NCBI RefSeq assembly: GCF_003148495.1
Contig: NZ_QGGH01000005.1
Span: 310,001-374,000 of the forward strand
Length of the DNA stretch: 64,000 nt
Reading direction: 5' to 3'
From: Mesorhizobium loti
GTDB taxonomy: Bacteria > Pseudomonadota > Alphaproteobacteria > Rhizobiales > Rhizobiaceae
Part shown: positions 1-9,136 of the stretch, piece after piece
Position numbering within the stretch: position 1 is the stretch's first letter
How the letters are laid out: each line of letters starts with the position of its first letter
The notes under the pieces: model-generated
Databases searched by the model: none
The model's input: only the letters and a program-made list of their open reading frames with translations
Told to the model about the DNA's origin: nothing
Program-made: the position numbers and the translations under genes

Positions 1-175
1 AGGTGTTTTACGGTAGCATCTTGACGCAAATATCGTTTGTATACTAATAAATTCCCGACACAAGAGCTTACCGCTTTGGAGTGTGCGAACAGCACGCCGG
101 AACCTGAATGGTTCGGGCGCGCAGGTGAAGGTTTGGCGCCCGCGTCCGTGAGTTTGGGCCAGAAGGTTGGATTTG

Positions 176-1003
176 ATGAACACCACATCCGCTCTCAACA
201 CCGTCGGCGCCCGCCCGCTGCAATTCCCGATTCCGGCCAACGTCTATGCCGAGACCGTCGTCTCGGTGAAGCACTATACCGACCGGCTGTTCTCGTTCCG
301 CATCACCCGTCCGCAGTCGCTGCGCTTCCGCTCCGGCGAGTTCGTCATGATCGGCCTGCCCAATGCCGAGAAGCCGGTGTACCGCGCCTACTCGGTGGCG
401 AGCCCGGCCTGGGACGAAGAGCTGGAATTCTTCTCGATCAAGGTGCCGGACGGCCCGTTGACCTCGGAACTGCAGAAGATCCAGCTCGGCGACACGGTCA
501 TCATGCGCCAGAAGTCGACCGGCACGCTGGTGGTCGACGCGCTGACCCCGGCCAAGCGGCTGTTCATGATCTCGACCGGCACCGGCATCGCGCCCTTCGC
601 CAGCCTGCTGCGCGACCCCGACACCTACGAGAAATTCGATCAGCTGATCCTGACCCATACCTGCCGCGACAATGCCGAGCTGATCTACGGCCAGGAGCTG
701 GTGGCGGCGCTGGAAAGCGACCCGCTGATCGGCGAACTGACCACTGGGCGCGTCACGCTCTACAATTCGACGACCCGCGAAGAGTCGGCCTGCATGGGCC
801 GCATCACCGCGCTGATCGGCTCCGGCAAGTTCTACAGCGATCTCGGCATCGACAAGCTCAACCCGGAAACCGACCGCATCATGATCTGCGGCTCGATGCA
901 TATGCTGAAGGACGTCAAGGAACTGGCCGAAAGCCTCGGTTTCGTCGAAGGCTCGCTGAGCCATCCGGCGACTTTTGTGGTCGAGCGCGCCTTCGTCGGC
1001 TGA
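176..1003 (+). CDS. fpr: Ferredoxin--NADP(+) reductase
   Basis: This 275-residue cytoplasmic flavoprotein should transfer electrons between NADPH and ferredoxin or flavodoxin. The FAD-binding beta-barrel carries RAYSVAS at about residues 70-76. The NADP-binding half carries STGTGIAPF near residue 132 and CGSMHMLKD near 240. The chain ends in VVERAFVG, the short aromatic-containing tail typical of bacterial FNRs. The frame extends upstream to a TTG at 167, but AGAAGG at 161-166 is well spaced for the ATG at 176, which I chose. The gene stands alone and is followed by two tandem hairpins. Length and motifs match the family. Confidence 0.93.
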   Translation: MNTTSALNTVGARPLQFPIPANVYAETVVSVKHYTDRLFSFRITRPQSLRFRSGEFVMIGLPNAEKPVYRAYSVASPAWDEELEFFSIKVPDGPLTSELQKIQLGDTVIMRQKSTGTLVVDALTPAKRLFMISTGTGIAPFASLLRDPDTYEKFDQLILTHTCRDNAELIYGQELVAALESDPLIGELTTGRVTLYNSTTREESACMGRITALIGSGKFYSDLGIDKLNPETDRIMICGSMHMLKDVKELAESLGFVEGSLSHPATFVVERAFVG

Positions 1004-1031
1004 GCCGAGCGTCGACACTTTCATATCCGCA

Positions 1032-1075
1032 TTTTGACCTTTCGGTCAAAAACTAGCTGCTTTCGCAGCCTTTTT
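1032..1075 (+). terminator. Tandem hairpins after fpr
   Basis: TTTTGACC (1032-1039) pairs with GGTCAAAA (1044-1051) across a TTTC loop. It is followed at once by GCTGC/GCAGC (1056-1069), also with a TTTC loop, and a run of five T. The second hairpin has classic intrinsic-terminator form for the upstream fpr gene. Confidence 0.7.
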
Positions 1076-1214
1076 CAGCTATGAGCGCCCTAAGGACTCG
1101 TGAAGCGTGAATTCACGGGCTATCTTCGTGCGTGTCGCCCAAAGTGTCGAGCGGTTTTGGGAAGACGATGCGCACCAAGACATAAGCGCACGTCGCCGAA
1201 TGAAAGGGCAGGAG

Positions 1215-2264
1215 ATGAGCAGCACAATCCGCGAAGCCGATGTCGGCTCGTCCAAGGTGACGCCGCTGCCGGCGCGCGCCGCCGCCAACACCCCCGTCCC
1301 GCACGACCATCGTATTGCGCGCAATCCAGGCATGAAGCTCGACCTCGGCTTCATGGAATCGGTGCGCAGCGTCAATCGCTCGGCGCTGGAACGGCGCGTC
1401 GCCAGCCTGACCAAGCGGCGCTCGATCAAGGCTGACAACCAGGCGGCCTGGTTGCTAAAGGCCGTCGCCTGCATGGATCTGACGACGCTGAATTCCAACG
1501 ACACCGAGGAACGCGTGCGCCGGCTCTGCGCCAAGGCGATCAACCCGTTTCGCCGCGACATTGTCGAGGGTCTCGGCATTGCGGGTGAAACCATCCGGCC
1601 GGCGGCCGTCTGCGTCTACCATCCCTTCGTCGCCACCGCCGTCGACGCCGTGCGCGGCACCGGCATCCACGTCGCCGCCGTATCCACCGCCTTTCCGCAT
1701 GGCCTTGCGCCGCTGTCCACCCGTCTGCAGGAAATCGAAGCCTCGGTCCGCGACGGCGCCGACGAGATCGACGTCGTCATTCCGCGCGGCCTGGTGTTCG
1801 GCGCCAAGTGGCGGGAGCTCTACAATGAGATCGTCTCGATGCGGGCTGCCTGCGGTGACGCGCATCTGAAGGTCATCCTCGGCACCGGCGACCTGGCCAC
1901 GCTGCGCAATGTCATGCTGGCCTCGATGGTGGCGATGATGGCGGGCGCCGACTTCATCAAGACCTCGACCGGCAAGGAAAGCGTCAACGCGACGCTGCCC
2001 GTCGGCCTCGCCATGGTGCGCGCCATCAGGGCCTATTTCGAGGAAACCGGCTATCTCATCGGCTTCAAGCCGGCCGGCGGCATTTCGACGGCCAAGGCCT
2101 CGCTCGACTGGCTGGTGCTGATGAAGGAAGAACTCGGCCGGCCGTGGCTGGAGCCGGAGCTGTTCCGGTTCGGCGCTTCGAGCCTTCTGACCGACATCGA
2201 GCGCCAGCTCGAGCACCATCTGACCGGACACTATTCGGCCAATCATCGCCACGCGATGGCTTGA
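1215..2264 (+). CDS. deoC: Deoxyribose-phosphate aldolase
   Basis: The protein (349 residues) should cleave 2-deoxyribose-5-phosphate to glyceraldehyde-3-phosphate and acetaldehyde in deoxynucleoside catabolism. The DeoC barrel shows LKVILGTGDL around residue 217, then the Schiff-base segment FIKTSTGK and the GFKPAGGI phosphate-binding segment. It is longer than the E. coli enzyme because of an N-terminal extension of about 60 residues, common in long-form DeoC. ATG 1215 was preferred over an in-frame start at 1107 because an AAAGGG/GGAG purine tract lies just upstream. An aldehyde dehydrogenase follows 70 bp downstream, suggesting joint disposal of acetaldehyde. Confidence 0.93.
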   Translation: MSSTIREADVGSSKVTPLPARAAANTPVPHDHRIARNPGMKLDLGFMESVRSVNRSALERRVASLTKRRSIKADNQAAWLLKAVACMDLTTLNSNDTEERVRRLCAKAINPFRRDIVEGLGIAGETIRPAAVCVYHPFVATAVDAVRGTGIHVAAVSTAFPHGLAPLSTRLQEIEASVRDGADEIDVVIPRGLVFGAKWRELYNEIVSMRAACGDAHLKVILGTGDLATLRNVMLASMVAMMAGADFIKTSTGKESVNATLPVGLAMVRAIRAYFEETGYLIGFKPAGGISTAKASLDWLVLMKEELGRPWLEPELFRFGASSLLTDIERQLEHHLTGHYSANHRHAMA

Positions 2265-2334
2265 GCGCACCACCCCCACCCCGATCGGCTTTGCCGATCG
2301 ACCCTCCCAGGCGGGAGGGTGAAGGAGGCACCTG

Positions 2335-4707
2335 ATGAACATCCTCGATCGCTATCACGCCATGGAGTACGGCCCGGCGCCGGAAGCCCGCAACGAGGCC
2401 GATGCGTGGCTTGCCGCGCGCGACTTTTCCAAGGCGCTGTTCATCGGCGGCGACTGGAAAGCCGCTTCCGGCGGCAAGACCTTCGAGACCAGCGAGCCGT
2501 CTTCCGGCAAGCTGCTGGCCAAGGTCTCGGACGCCAATGCCGCGGACATCGACGCGGCAGTTGCGGCGGCCACCAAGGCGCTGCCGAAATGGAGCGCCAG
2601 TTCGGGCTACGTCAGGGCGAAAGTGCTTTATGCCATCGGCCGCGCCATGCAGCGGCATCAGCGCCTGTTCGCGGTGCTTGAGACCATCGACAATGGCAAG
2701 CCGATCCGTGAAAGCCGCGACATCGACGTGCCGCTGGCGATCCGCCATTTCATCTATCATGCCGGCTGGGCGCAGGCGCTGGACAGGGATTTCCCCGGCC
2801 AGAAGGGTGTCGGCGTCGTCGGCCAGATCATCCCGTGGAATTTTCCGCTGCTGATGCTGGCCTGGAAGATTGCGCCGGCGCTCGCCGCCGGCTGCACCGT
2901 GGTGCTGAAGCCGGCCGAATTCACGCCTCTGACATCGATCCTGTTCGCCGAGATTTGCGAGCGTGCCGGCGTGCCGAAAGGCGTCGTCAACATCGTCCAG
3001 GGCGGCCCGGAAGCGGGCGTGGCCATCGTCAACCATCCCGGCATCCAGAAGATCGCCTTCACCGGTTCTTCCGAGGTCGGCAAGATCATCCGGAAAGCCA
3101 CGGCGGGGTCCGGGAAAAAACTGTCGCTGGAGCTCGGCGGCAAATCGGCTTTCATCATCTTCGAGGATGCCGATCTCGATAGCGCGGTTGAGGGACTGGT
3201 CGACGGCATCTGGTTCAACCAGGGTCAGGTGTGCTGCGCCGGCTCGCGGCTTTTGGTGCAGGAAGGCATCGCCGATGCCCTCATTGCCAAGGTCAAGACG
3301 CGGATGAGCCGGCTGCGCGTCGGCAGTCCGCTCGACAAGAACACCGATATCGGCCCGCTGGTCGACTTGACACAGCTCGACCGGGTCAAGGGCCTGGTCG
3401 CCGAAGGCGCCAAACAAGGCGCCGTCTGCTGGCAGCCGGATGCGGCGCTGCCGTCCTCCGGCTACTACCATCTGCCGACGCTCGCCACCGGAGTTTCGCC
3501 GGCCAACATTCTCGCACAGGAAGAAGTGTTCGGTCCGGTTTTGGCGACCATGACCTTCCGCAACACCGAGGAAGCGATCGAGCTTGCCAACAACACGCGC
3601 TATGGGCTGGCCGCCTCGGTGTGGAGCGAAAATGTCAATCTGGCCCTGCACGTTGCGCCGCAGCTCAAGGCTGGCGTCGTCTGGGTCAACGGCACCAACA
3701 TGTTCGACGCCGCCTGTGGCTTCGGCGGCTACCGCGAGAGCGGTTTCGGCCGCGAAGGCGGTCGTGAAGGCATGTTCGAATATCTCGCGGCGAAACTGCC
3801 GCTCGGCCCGGTCATCAAGCCGGCGACGCTCTCCGCACAGCCAGTCGAGCAGGCCGACGGCTCGGCAATCGACCGCACGGCAAAGCTGTTCATCGGCGGC
3901 AAGCAGGTGCGCCCGGACGGCAATTATTCGATTGCCATCGCCACCGCCAAGGGCAAGCTTGCCGGCGAAGTTGGTCTCGGCAGCCGCAAGGATATCCGCG
4001 ATGCCGTCTCCGCAGCCCGCGCCTGCAAAGCGTGGCCGGAGGCGACCGCCTATAACCGCAGTCAGGTGCTTTACTATCTGGCCGAAAACCTTTCCGGCCG
4101 CGCCGGCGAATTCGCCGCTCGCCTCACCGAGCTGACCGGCGCTTCGCCCAAGGCCGCGCGGGAAGAAGTAGACCAAACTATCGAGCGGCTGTTCCTCTAT
4201 GCCGGCCTTGCCGACAAGTTCGAGGGCCGGGTGCATCAGCCACCGGCGCGTGCCGTGACACTGGCACTGCACGAGCCGGTCGGCGTCGTCGGCATCGTCG
4301 CGCCTGATACCTCGCCGCTGCTCGGCCTGATCTCGCTGATCGCACCCGCGCTCGCGATGGGCAACACGGTGGTAGCGGTGCCGTCCGAGCGCTATCCGCT
4401 GCTGGCGACCGATCTCTATCAGGTCATCGAATATTCCGACGTTCCCGCTGGCGCCATCAACATCGTCACCGGCCGCACGGCCGAACTTGCCGGCGTGCTG
4501 GCCAAGCATGACGATGTCGACGGACTCTGGGTGTTCGCCGATGCCGAGACCTGCGCCAAGGCGGAAGCCGAGTCCATCGGCAACCTCAAGCGGGTCTGGA
4601 GCGGCAACGGCCGCAGCCTCGACTGGGCCTCCGACGAGGCTGCCGGCGACGCTTTCCTGCGTCGCGCCGTCGAGGTCAAGAACGTCTGGGTGCCTTATGG
4701 CGACTAG
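2335..4707 (+). CDS. Two-domain aldehyde dehydrogenase (ALDH16-like)
   Basis: This 790-residue protein joins two aldehyde dehydrogenase modules. The first (about residues 25-490) is complete: IPWNFPLLMLAWK, FTGSSEVGK, LELGGKS and the nucleophile segment FNQGQVCCAGSRL. The second (about 510-790) resembles ALDH again (IGGKQV near 520, PVGVVGIVAPDTSP near 645) but ends without a catalytic cysteine segment, so it is probably non-catalytic. Known ALDH16 enzymes have this architecture, and bacterial members keep the first-domain cysteine. Position after deoC suggests oxidation of acetaldehyde from deoxyribose breakdown; that substrate is inference. An AAGGAGG-like site precedes the ATG. Confidence 0.88.
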   Translation: MNILDRYHAMEYGPAPEARNEADAWLAARDFSKALFIGGDWKAASGGKTFETSEPSSGKLLAKVSDANAADIDAAVAAATKALPKWSASSGYVRAKVLYAIGRAMQRHQRLFAVLETIDNGKPIRESRDIDVPLAIRHFIYHAGWAQALDRDFPGQKGVGVVGQIIPWNFPLLMLAWKIAPALAAGCTVVLKPAEFTPLTSILFAEICERAGVPKGVVNIVQGGPEAGVAIVNHPGIQKIAFTGSSEVGKIIRKATAGSGKKLSLELGGKSAFIIFEDADLDSAVEGLVDGIWFNQGQVCCAGSRLLVQEGIADALIAKVKTRMSRLRVGSPLDKNTDIGPLVDLTQLDRVKGLVAEGAKQGAVCWQPDAALPSSGYYHLPTLATGVSPANILAQEEVFGPVLATMTFRNTEEAIELANNTRYGLAASVWSENVNLALHVAPQLKAGVVWVNGTNMFDAACGFGGYRESGFGREGGREGMFEYLAAKLPLGPVIKPATLSAQPVEQADGSAIDRTAKLFIGGKQVRPDGNYSIAIATAKGKLAGEVGLGSRKDIRDAVSAARACKAWPEATAYNRSQVLYYLAENLSGRAGEFAARLTELTGASPKAAREEVDQTIERLFLYAGLADKFEGRVHQPPARAVTLALHEPVGVVGIVAPDTSPLLGLISLIAPALAMGNTVVAVPSERYPLLATDLYQVIEYSDVPAGAINIVTGRTAELAGVLAKHDDVDGLWVFADAETCAKAEAESIGNLKRVWSGNGRSLDWASDEAAGDAFLRRAVEVKNVWVPYGD

Positions 4708-4741
4708 CTCGTGAAGGTGTCTTCCGGAGTGTGAGGGATCG

Positions 4742-5023
4742 ATGAAGAGCTATTTTCTGGAGAGGCTTGGCGAAGTGCCGTTTGTTCGAAGCGAGCTGTC
4801 AAAGTTGCTCCCGCATCAGGTCGATCCGTGGTTGCTGAATGCGGGCGACAAGGACCCGGTCGCGTACCTCAGCGTAGCAGCCTGCGATGATGGAACCTCC
4901 TACATCCAGGTGGATATGAGCGGCCGCCACTTCGATCAGGACGAGCTGGTTGTGCAAGTGCTGCGGCAGTTGCAAGGTCAGTTAGGTAGCGTCATTCGGG
5001 ACGATAGTGACGACGAGCTGTAA
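4742..5023 (+). CDS. Small hypothetical protein
   Basis: A 93-residue soluble protein with no recognised family. It has no signal peptide or membrane segment. Its C-terminus is strongly acidic (DDSDDEL), and it has a short amphipathic stretch VVQVLRQLQGQ. A GAGGG purine run precedes the ATG. It lies 34 bp after the aldehyde dehydrogenase on the same strand and could be cotranscribed. No frameshift or truncation is visible. A real gene seems likely from its frame and position, but no function can be assigned. Confidence 0.55.
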   Translation: MKSYFLERLGEVPFVRSELSKLLPHQVDPWLLNAGDKDPVAYLSVAACDDGTSYIQVDMSGRHFDQDELVVQVLRQLQGQLGSVIRDDSDDEL

Positions 5024-5296
5024 GACCTTCGACCTCCTATCTTGGGCACGAGGAAGTGATTCAGGCTCAGCATGAGAATCGAGCCGTTCCTACCCAACAA
5101 GCCGCAGGGCGTTTTGACGCTGCAGCCACGGCGGTGATCGTGTTCGGGCTTGACGCCCGGATGCATGTTCTTTAACGAGAAAAAACATCTTTATCTGTGG
5201 GCTGACAGGCGCGCAGGCCGCATAATGGCGTCCGACTGGCCCATGACGCCCTGGCCGACTGCCGATAAACCCGGACGATCCCTAGAGGAGAACAGC
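5024..5296. other. Intergenic region upstream of the SDR/FAH pair
   Basis: I see no convincing gene here. The segment 5160-5215 is noticeably AT-richer than its surroundings and is the likely promoter region of the following SDR gene. AGAGGAG at 5285-5290 is that gene's ribosome-binding site. Confidence 0.4.
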
Positions 5297-6028
5297 ATGG
5301 CGGATCTGGCAGGCAAGGTCGTTGTCGTCACGGCAGCGGCACAAGGCATCGGCAAGGCGAGCGCGCTGGCCTTCGCCAAGGCAGGTGCCGTGGTCCACGC
5401 CACCGACATCAACGAGACGCTTCTCGCTGAGCTCGCCAAGACGCCAGGAATCAAGGCCCGCAAGCTGGACGTGCTCAACGACGAGGCCGTCAATGCCGCC
5501 TTTGCCGAGATCGGTGTCGTCGACGTGCTGTTCAATTGCGCCGGTTTCGTCCATTCCGGCTCGATCCTCGAGATGAAGGACGCCGATCTCGATTTCGCGC
5601 TGAACCTCAATGTCCGCGCCATGATCCGCACCAGCCGCGCCGTGCTGCCCGGCATGTTGGAACGCGGCGACGGATCGATCATCAACATGGCCTCGCTGGC
5701 CAGCTCGACCAAGGGCGTGCCCAACCGCTTCGTCTACGGTCTGACCAAGGCCGCCGTCATCGGCCTGACCAAGGCGATCGCCGCCGACTATGTCGGCAAG
5801 GGCATACGCTGCAACGCCATCTGCCCCGGCACGGTCGAGAGCCCGTCGCTGCAGGACCGCATGCACGCGCAGGGCGACTACGATGCCGCCCGCGCCGCCT
5901 TCATCGCCCGCCAGCCGATGGGCCGGCTCGGCACGCCGGAGGAAATCGCCGATCTCGCCGTCTATCTGGCCGGCGCCACCTATACGTCCGGACAGGCCTA
6001 TAATATCGACGGCGGCTGGTCGATCTGA
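5297..6028 (+). CDS. SDR-family oxidoreductase (sugar-acid or hydroxyacid dehydrogenase)
   Basis: A classical short-chain dehydrogenase of 243 residues. It has the cofactor motif TAAAQGIGKA near residue 12, the NCAG motif, catalytic Ser in NMASLASS and YGLTKAA (YxxxK), and C-terminal ICPGTVESPS. An acidic residue at the end of beta-2 (ATDINE) predicts NAD use. The sequence style is that of 2-keto-3-deoxy-L-fuconate dehydrogenase and type-2 hydroxybutyrate dehydrogenase. The FAH-family hydrolase 26 bp downstream favours the former role, in non-phosphorylative L-fucose or L-rhamnose breakdown. ATG 5297 was chosen for its GAGGAG site; the open frame starts earlier at 5150. The precise substrate is inference. 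Confidence 0.85.
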   Translation: MADLAGKVVVVTAAAQGIGKASALAFAKAGAVVHATDINETLLAELAKTPGIKARKLDVLNDEAVNAAFAEIGVVDVLFNCAGFVHSGSILEMKDADLDFALNLNVRAMIRTSRAVLPGMLERGDGSIINMASLASSTKGVPNRFVYGLTKAAVIGLTKAIAADYVGKGIRCNAICPGTVESPSLQDRMHAQGDYDAARAAFIARQPMGRLGTPEEIADLAVYLAGATYTSGQAYNIDGGWSI

Positions 6029-6054
6029 ACCAATCTGACTGAGGAGAGCATGAC

Positions 6055-6900
6055 ATGAAGCTGCTGCGCTATGGCGAGGTCGGGAGCGAACGCCCCGGCC
6101 TGCTCGATGCGGATGGAACGATCCGTGATCTCACTGACCATATCACTGACATCGGCGGCAAGGCGCTCGATCCGGCATCGCTGGCGGCACTAGCCAAGCT
6201 CGATCCGAAGTCGCTGCCGGCGGTTTCCGGCAGCCCGCGCCTTGGTGCCTGCGTTGCCGGCACCGGCAAGTTCATCTGCATCGGCCTCAACTATTCCGAC
6301 CATGCCGCCGAAACCGGCGCCACCGTGCCGCCCGAGCCAATCATCTTCATGAAGGCAAGCTCGGCCATTGTCGGGCCGGATGACGACGTGCTGATCCCGC
6401 GCGGCTCGGTGAAGACCGACTGGGAAGTCGAACTGGCCGTGGTCATCGGCAGAAAAGCCAAATATGTCAGCGAGGCCGATGCGCTCGATTATGTCGCCGG
6501 CTATTGCGTCGCCCACGACGTCTCCGAACGCGCCTTCCAGGCTGAGCGGCAAGGCCAGTGGACCAAGGGCAAGTCCTGCGACACCTTCGGCCCGACCGGC
6601 CCATGGCTGGTGACCAAGGACGAGGTCGCCGATCCGCAGAACCTCAAGATGTGGCTGACCGTCAACGGCAAGACGATGCAGAACGGCTCGACCAAGACCA
6701 TGGTCTATGGCGTCAAGTATCTGGTGTCCTATCTCAGCCAGTTCATGTCGCTGCACCCCGGCGACATCATCTCCACCGGCACGCCGCCCGGCGTTGGCCT
6801 CGGCATGAAGCCGCCGGTGTTCTTGAAGGCCGGCGATGTGGTGGAGCTGGGCATCGAGGGCCTGGGCCAGCAGAAGCAGACGTTCAAGGCTGATTTGTAG
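6055..6900 (+). CDS. Fumarylacetoacetate hydrolase family protein
   Basis: A 281-residue member of the FAH superfamily, whose members hydrolyse C-C bonds of diketo acids using a divalent metal. The core runs from FICIGLNYSDHA (near residue 74) through DWEVELAVVIG (metal-binding acids), AHDVSERAFQ, KSCDTFGPTGPW and ISTGTPPGVG. It matches the style of 2,4-diketo-3-deoxy-L-fuconate hydrolase. It directly follows an SDR that could make that substrate, which supports a two-step sugar-acid module, although no fuconate dehydratase is present nearby. A GAGGAG site precedes the ATG. The next gene is convergent. Confidence 0.88.
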   Translation: MKLLRYGEVGSERPGLLDADGTIRDLTDHITDIGGKALDPASLAALAKLDPKSLPAVSGSPRLGACVAGTGKFICIGLNYSDHAAETGATVPPEPIIFMKASSAIVGPDDDVLIPRGSVKTDWEVELAVVIGRKAKYVSEADALDYVAGYCVAHDVSERAFQAERQGQWTKGKSCDTFGPTGPWLVTKDEVADPQNLKMWLTVNGKTMQNGSTKTMVYGVKYLVSYLSQFMSLHPGDIISTGTPPGVGLGMKPPVFLKAGDVVELGIEGLGQQKQTFKADL

Positions 6901-6918
6901 ATCTGCAAGGTTGCGCTG

Positions 6919-7045
6919 CCCCCTCATCCGGCCGCTTCGCGGCCACCTTCTCCCCGCAGGGGAGAAGAGGTGAGCGGTGGCGCTGACAATCTCCTCTCCC
7001 CTCGGGGAGAGGTCAGCCGAGCGAAGCGGAGGCTGGGTGAGGGGG
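6919..7045. repeat. Rhizobial intergenic mosaic palindromic element
   Basis: Between convergent genes lies a composite element whose ends are inverted copies (CCCCCTCATCCGGC at 6919 and GCTGGGTGAGGGGG ending at 7045). It contains GC-rich internal hairpins, including GGCCGC/GCGGCC and CTCCCC/GGGGAG. It resembles the RIME-like elements scattered through rhizobial genomes and may act as a bidirectional transcription end. Confidence 0.65.
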
Positions 7046-7060
7046 CTGCGCCGTCAGCCC

Positions 7061-8059
<999 letters not shown>

Positions 8060-8074
8060 GGCTTCGTCCCTGTT

Positions 8075-9136
8075 CTAGAGTTTCACAGCGGCGCCACTGC
8101 GCACGCTCTCGTCGGCGGCAAGGCAGACGGCGAGCGATTTGACCGCGTCGTCCATGTGTTTGGTGAGATCGAGATCCTCGCGGATCGCCTTCAGCACAAA
8201 GGCCTGTTCGAGGTCGCAAAGGTCCTGGTGGCCTGGTTCGCCTTCCATCGACAGCATTTCGTCCGACTTGACGAACTTGCCGTCCGCGCCGGTCGCGGCA
8301 CTGTGCAGGCGTATGGTCGAGGTCTTGGTGTGGGTGTCGATGTCGTCGGACTTGACGCCTTCCTTCATGACGATCGACACGCAGCCATTCGGCGAAATCA
8401 CGTCCTTCACGAAGAAGGCGGTTTCCGAAATCATCGGCCCCCAGCCTGCTTCGTACCAGCCGACGGAACCGTCATCGAACAGCACCTGCAGGTGGCCGTA
8501 ATTGTACATGGAGGGCGCCACCTCCTCTGTCAGCCGCACGCCCATGCCGCGCACCTCGACCGGTTTGGCGTCGGTGATCTGCAGCATGACGTCGAGATAG
8601 TGCACGCCGCAGTCGACGATCGGCGACGTCGTCTGCATCAACTGCTTGTGCGTCTCCCAGGTATGGCCCGAGGATTGCTGGTTGAGGTTCATGCGGAAGA
8701 CGTAGGGGCCGCCGAGCTTGCGTGCTTCGGCGATCAGCCTGATCCAGGATGGGTGATGGCGCAGGATGTAGCCGATCACCAGTTTCTTGCCATTGGCTTT
8801 GGCCGCCGCGACGACACGCTTGGCATCGGCCACCGTCGTTGCCAGCGGCTTTTCGACGAAGACATGGCAGCCAGCCTCGAACGCCCTAACCGCATAGTCG
8901 GCATGGCTGTCGGAATAGGTGGCGATGCAGGCGACATCGGGCTTTTCTTCGCGCAAGGCGTCATCGAAGGAGCGCCTGATGCCGTAGCCCGACAGCCCGT
9001 CCGGCAACGGCACGTCGGAGCGGTTGATCAGCGCCGCGATCTCGAAGCCCGGATTGCTGTGATAGGCCAGCGCATGGCTGCGGCCCATATTGCCAAGGCC
9101 GGCGACGACGACGCGAAGAGGTGCCTGCGAACTCAC
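8075..9136 (-). CDS. Gfo/Idh/MocA-family oxidoreductase
   Basis: A 353-residue NAD(P)-dependent oxidoreductase with the dinucleotide motif AGLGNMG near residue 10 and the family EKP motif in FVEKPLATT near residue 98. The second half is the substrate-binding alpha/beta domain (IVDCGVHYLDVML near 180). The start is a GTG whose GTGA overlaps the stop of the upstream permease, indicating translational coupling; the frame itself stays open to 9331. Enzymes of this family oxidise sugars or, in some glycosidases, act by transient NAD-dependent oxidation. Placement inside an amino-sugar importer operon suggests processing of an imported sugar, but the reaction is unknown. Confidence 0.88.
   Translation of the reverse strand: MSSQAPLRVVVAGLGNMGRSHALAYHSNPGFEIAALINRSDVPLPDGLSGYGIRRSFDDALREEKPDVACIATYSDSHADYAVRAFEAGCHVFVEKPLATTVADAKRVVAAAKANGKKLVIGYILRHHPSWIRLIAEARKLGGPYVFRMNLNQQSSGHTWETHKQLMQTTSPIVDCGVHYLDVMLQITDAKPVEVRGMGVRLTEEVAPSMYNYGHLQVLFDDGSVGWYEAGWGPMISETAFFVKDVISPNGCVSIVMKEGVKSDDIDTHTKTSTIRLHSAATGADGKFVKSDEMLSMEGEPGHQDLCDLEQAFVLKAIREDLDLTKHMDDAVKSLAVCLAADESVRSGAAVKL

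Noticed and set aside
21-49. Possible -35/-10 elements (TTGACG and TATACT) before fpr
   Set aside because: The best -10 match is only 13 bp from the -35 match, too close for a sigma-70 promoter.
1106-1117. Perfect 12-bp palindrome CGTGAATTCACG upstream of deoC
   Set aside because: It is short, contains an EcoRI-type core that occurs by chance, and is isolated; nothing else supports an operator.
2065-4509. Long opposite-strand frame (814 codons) across the aldehyde dehydrogenase gene
   Set aside because: It is antisense to an unmistakable ALDH gene in GC-rich DNA, has no recognisable domains, and its composition is a typical shadow frame.
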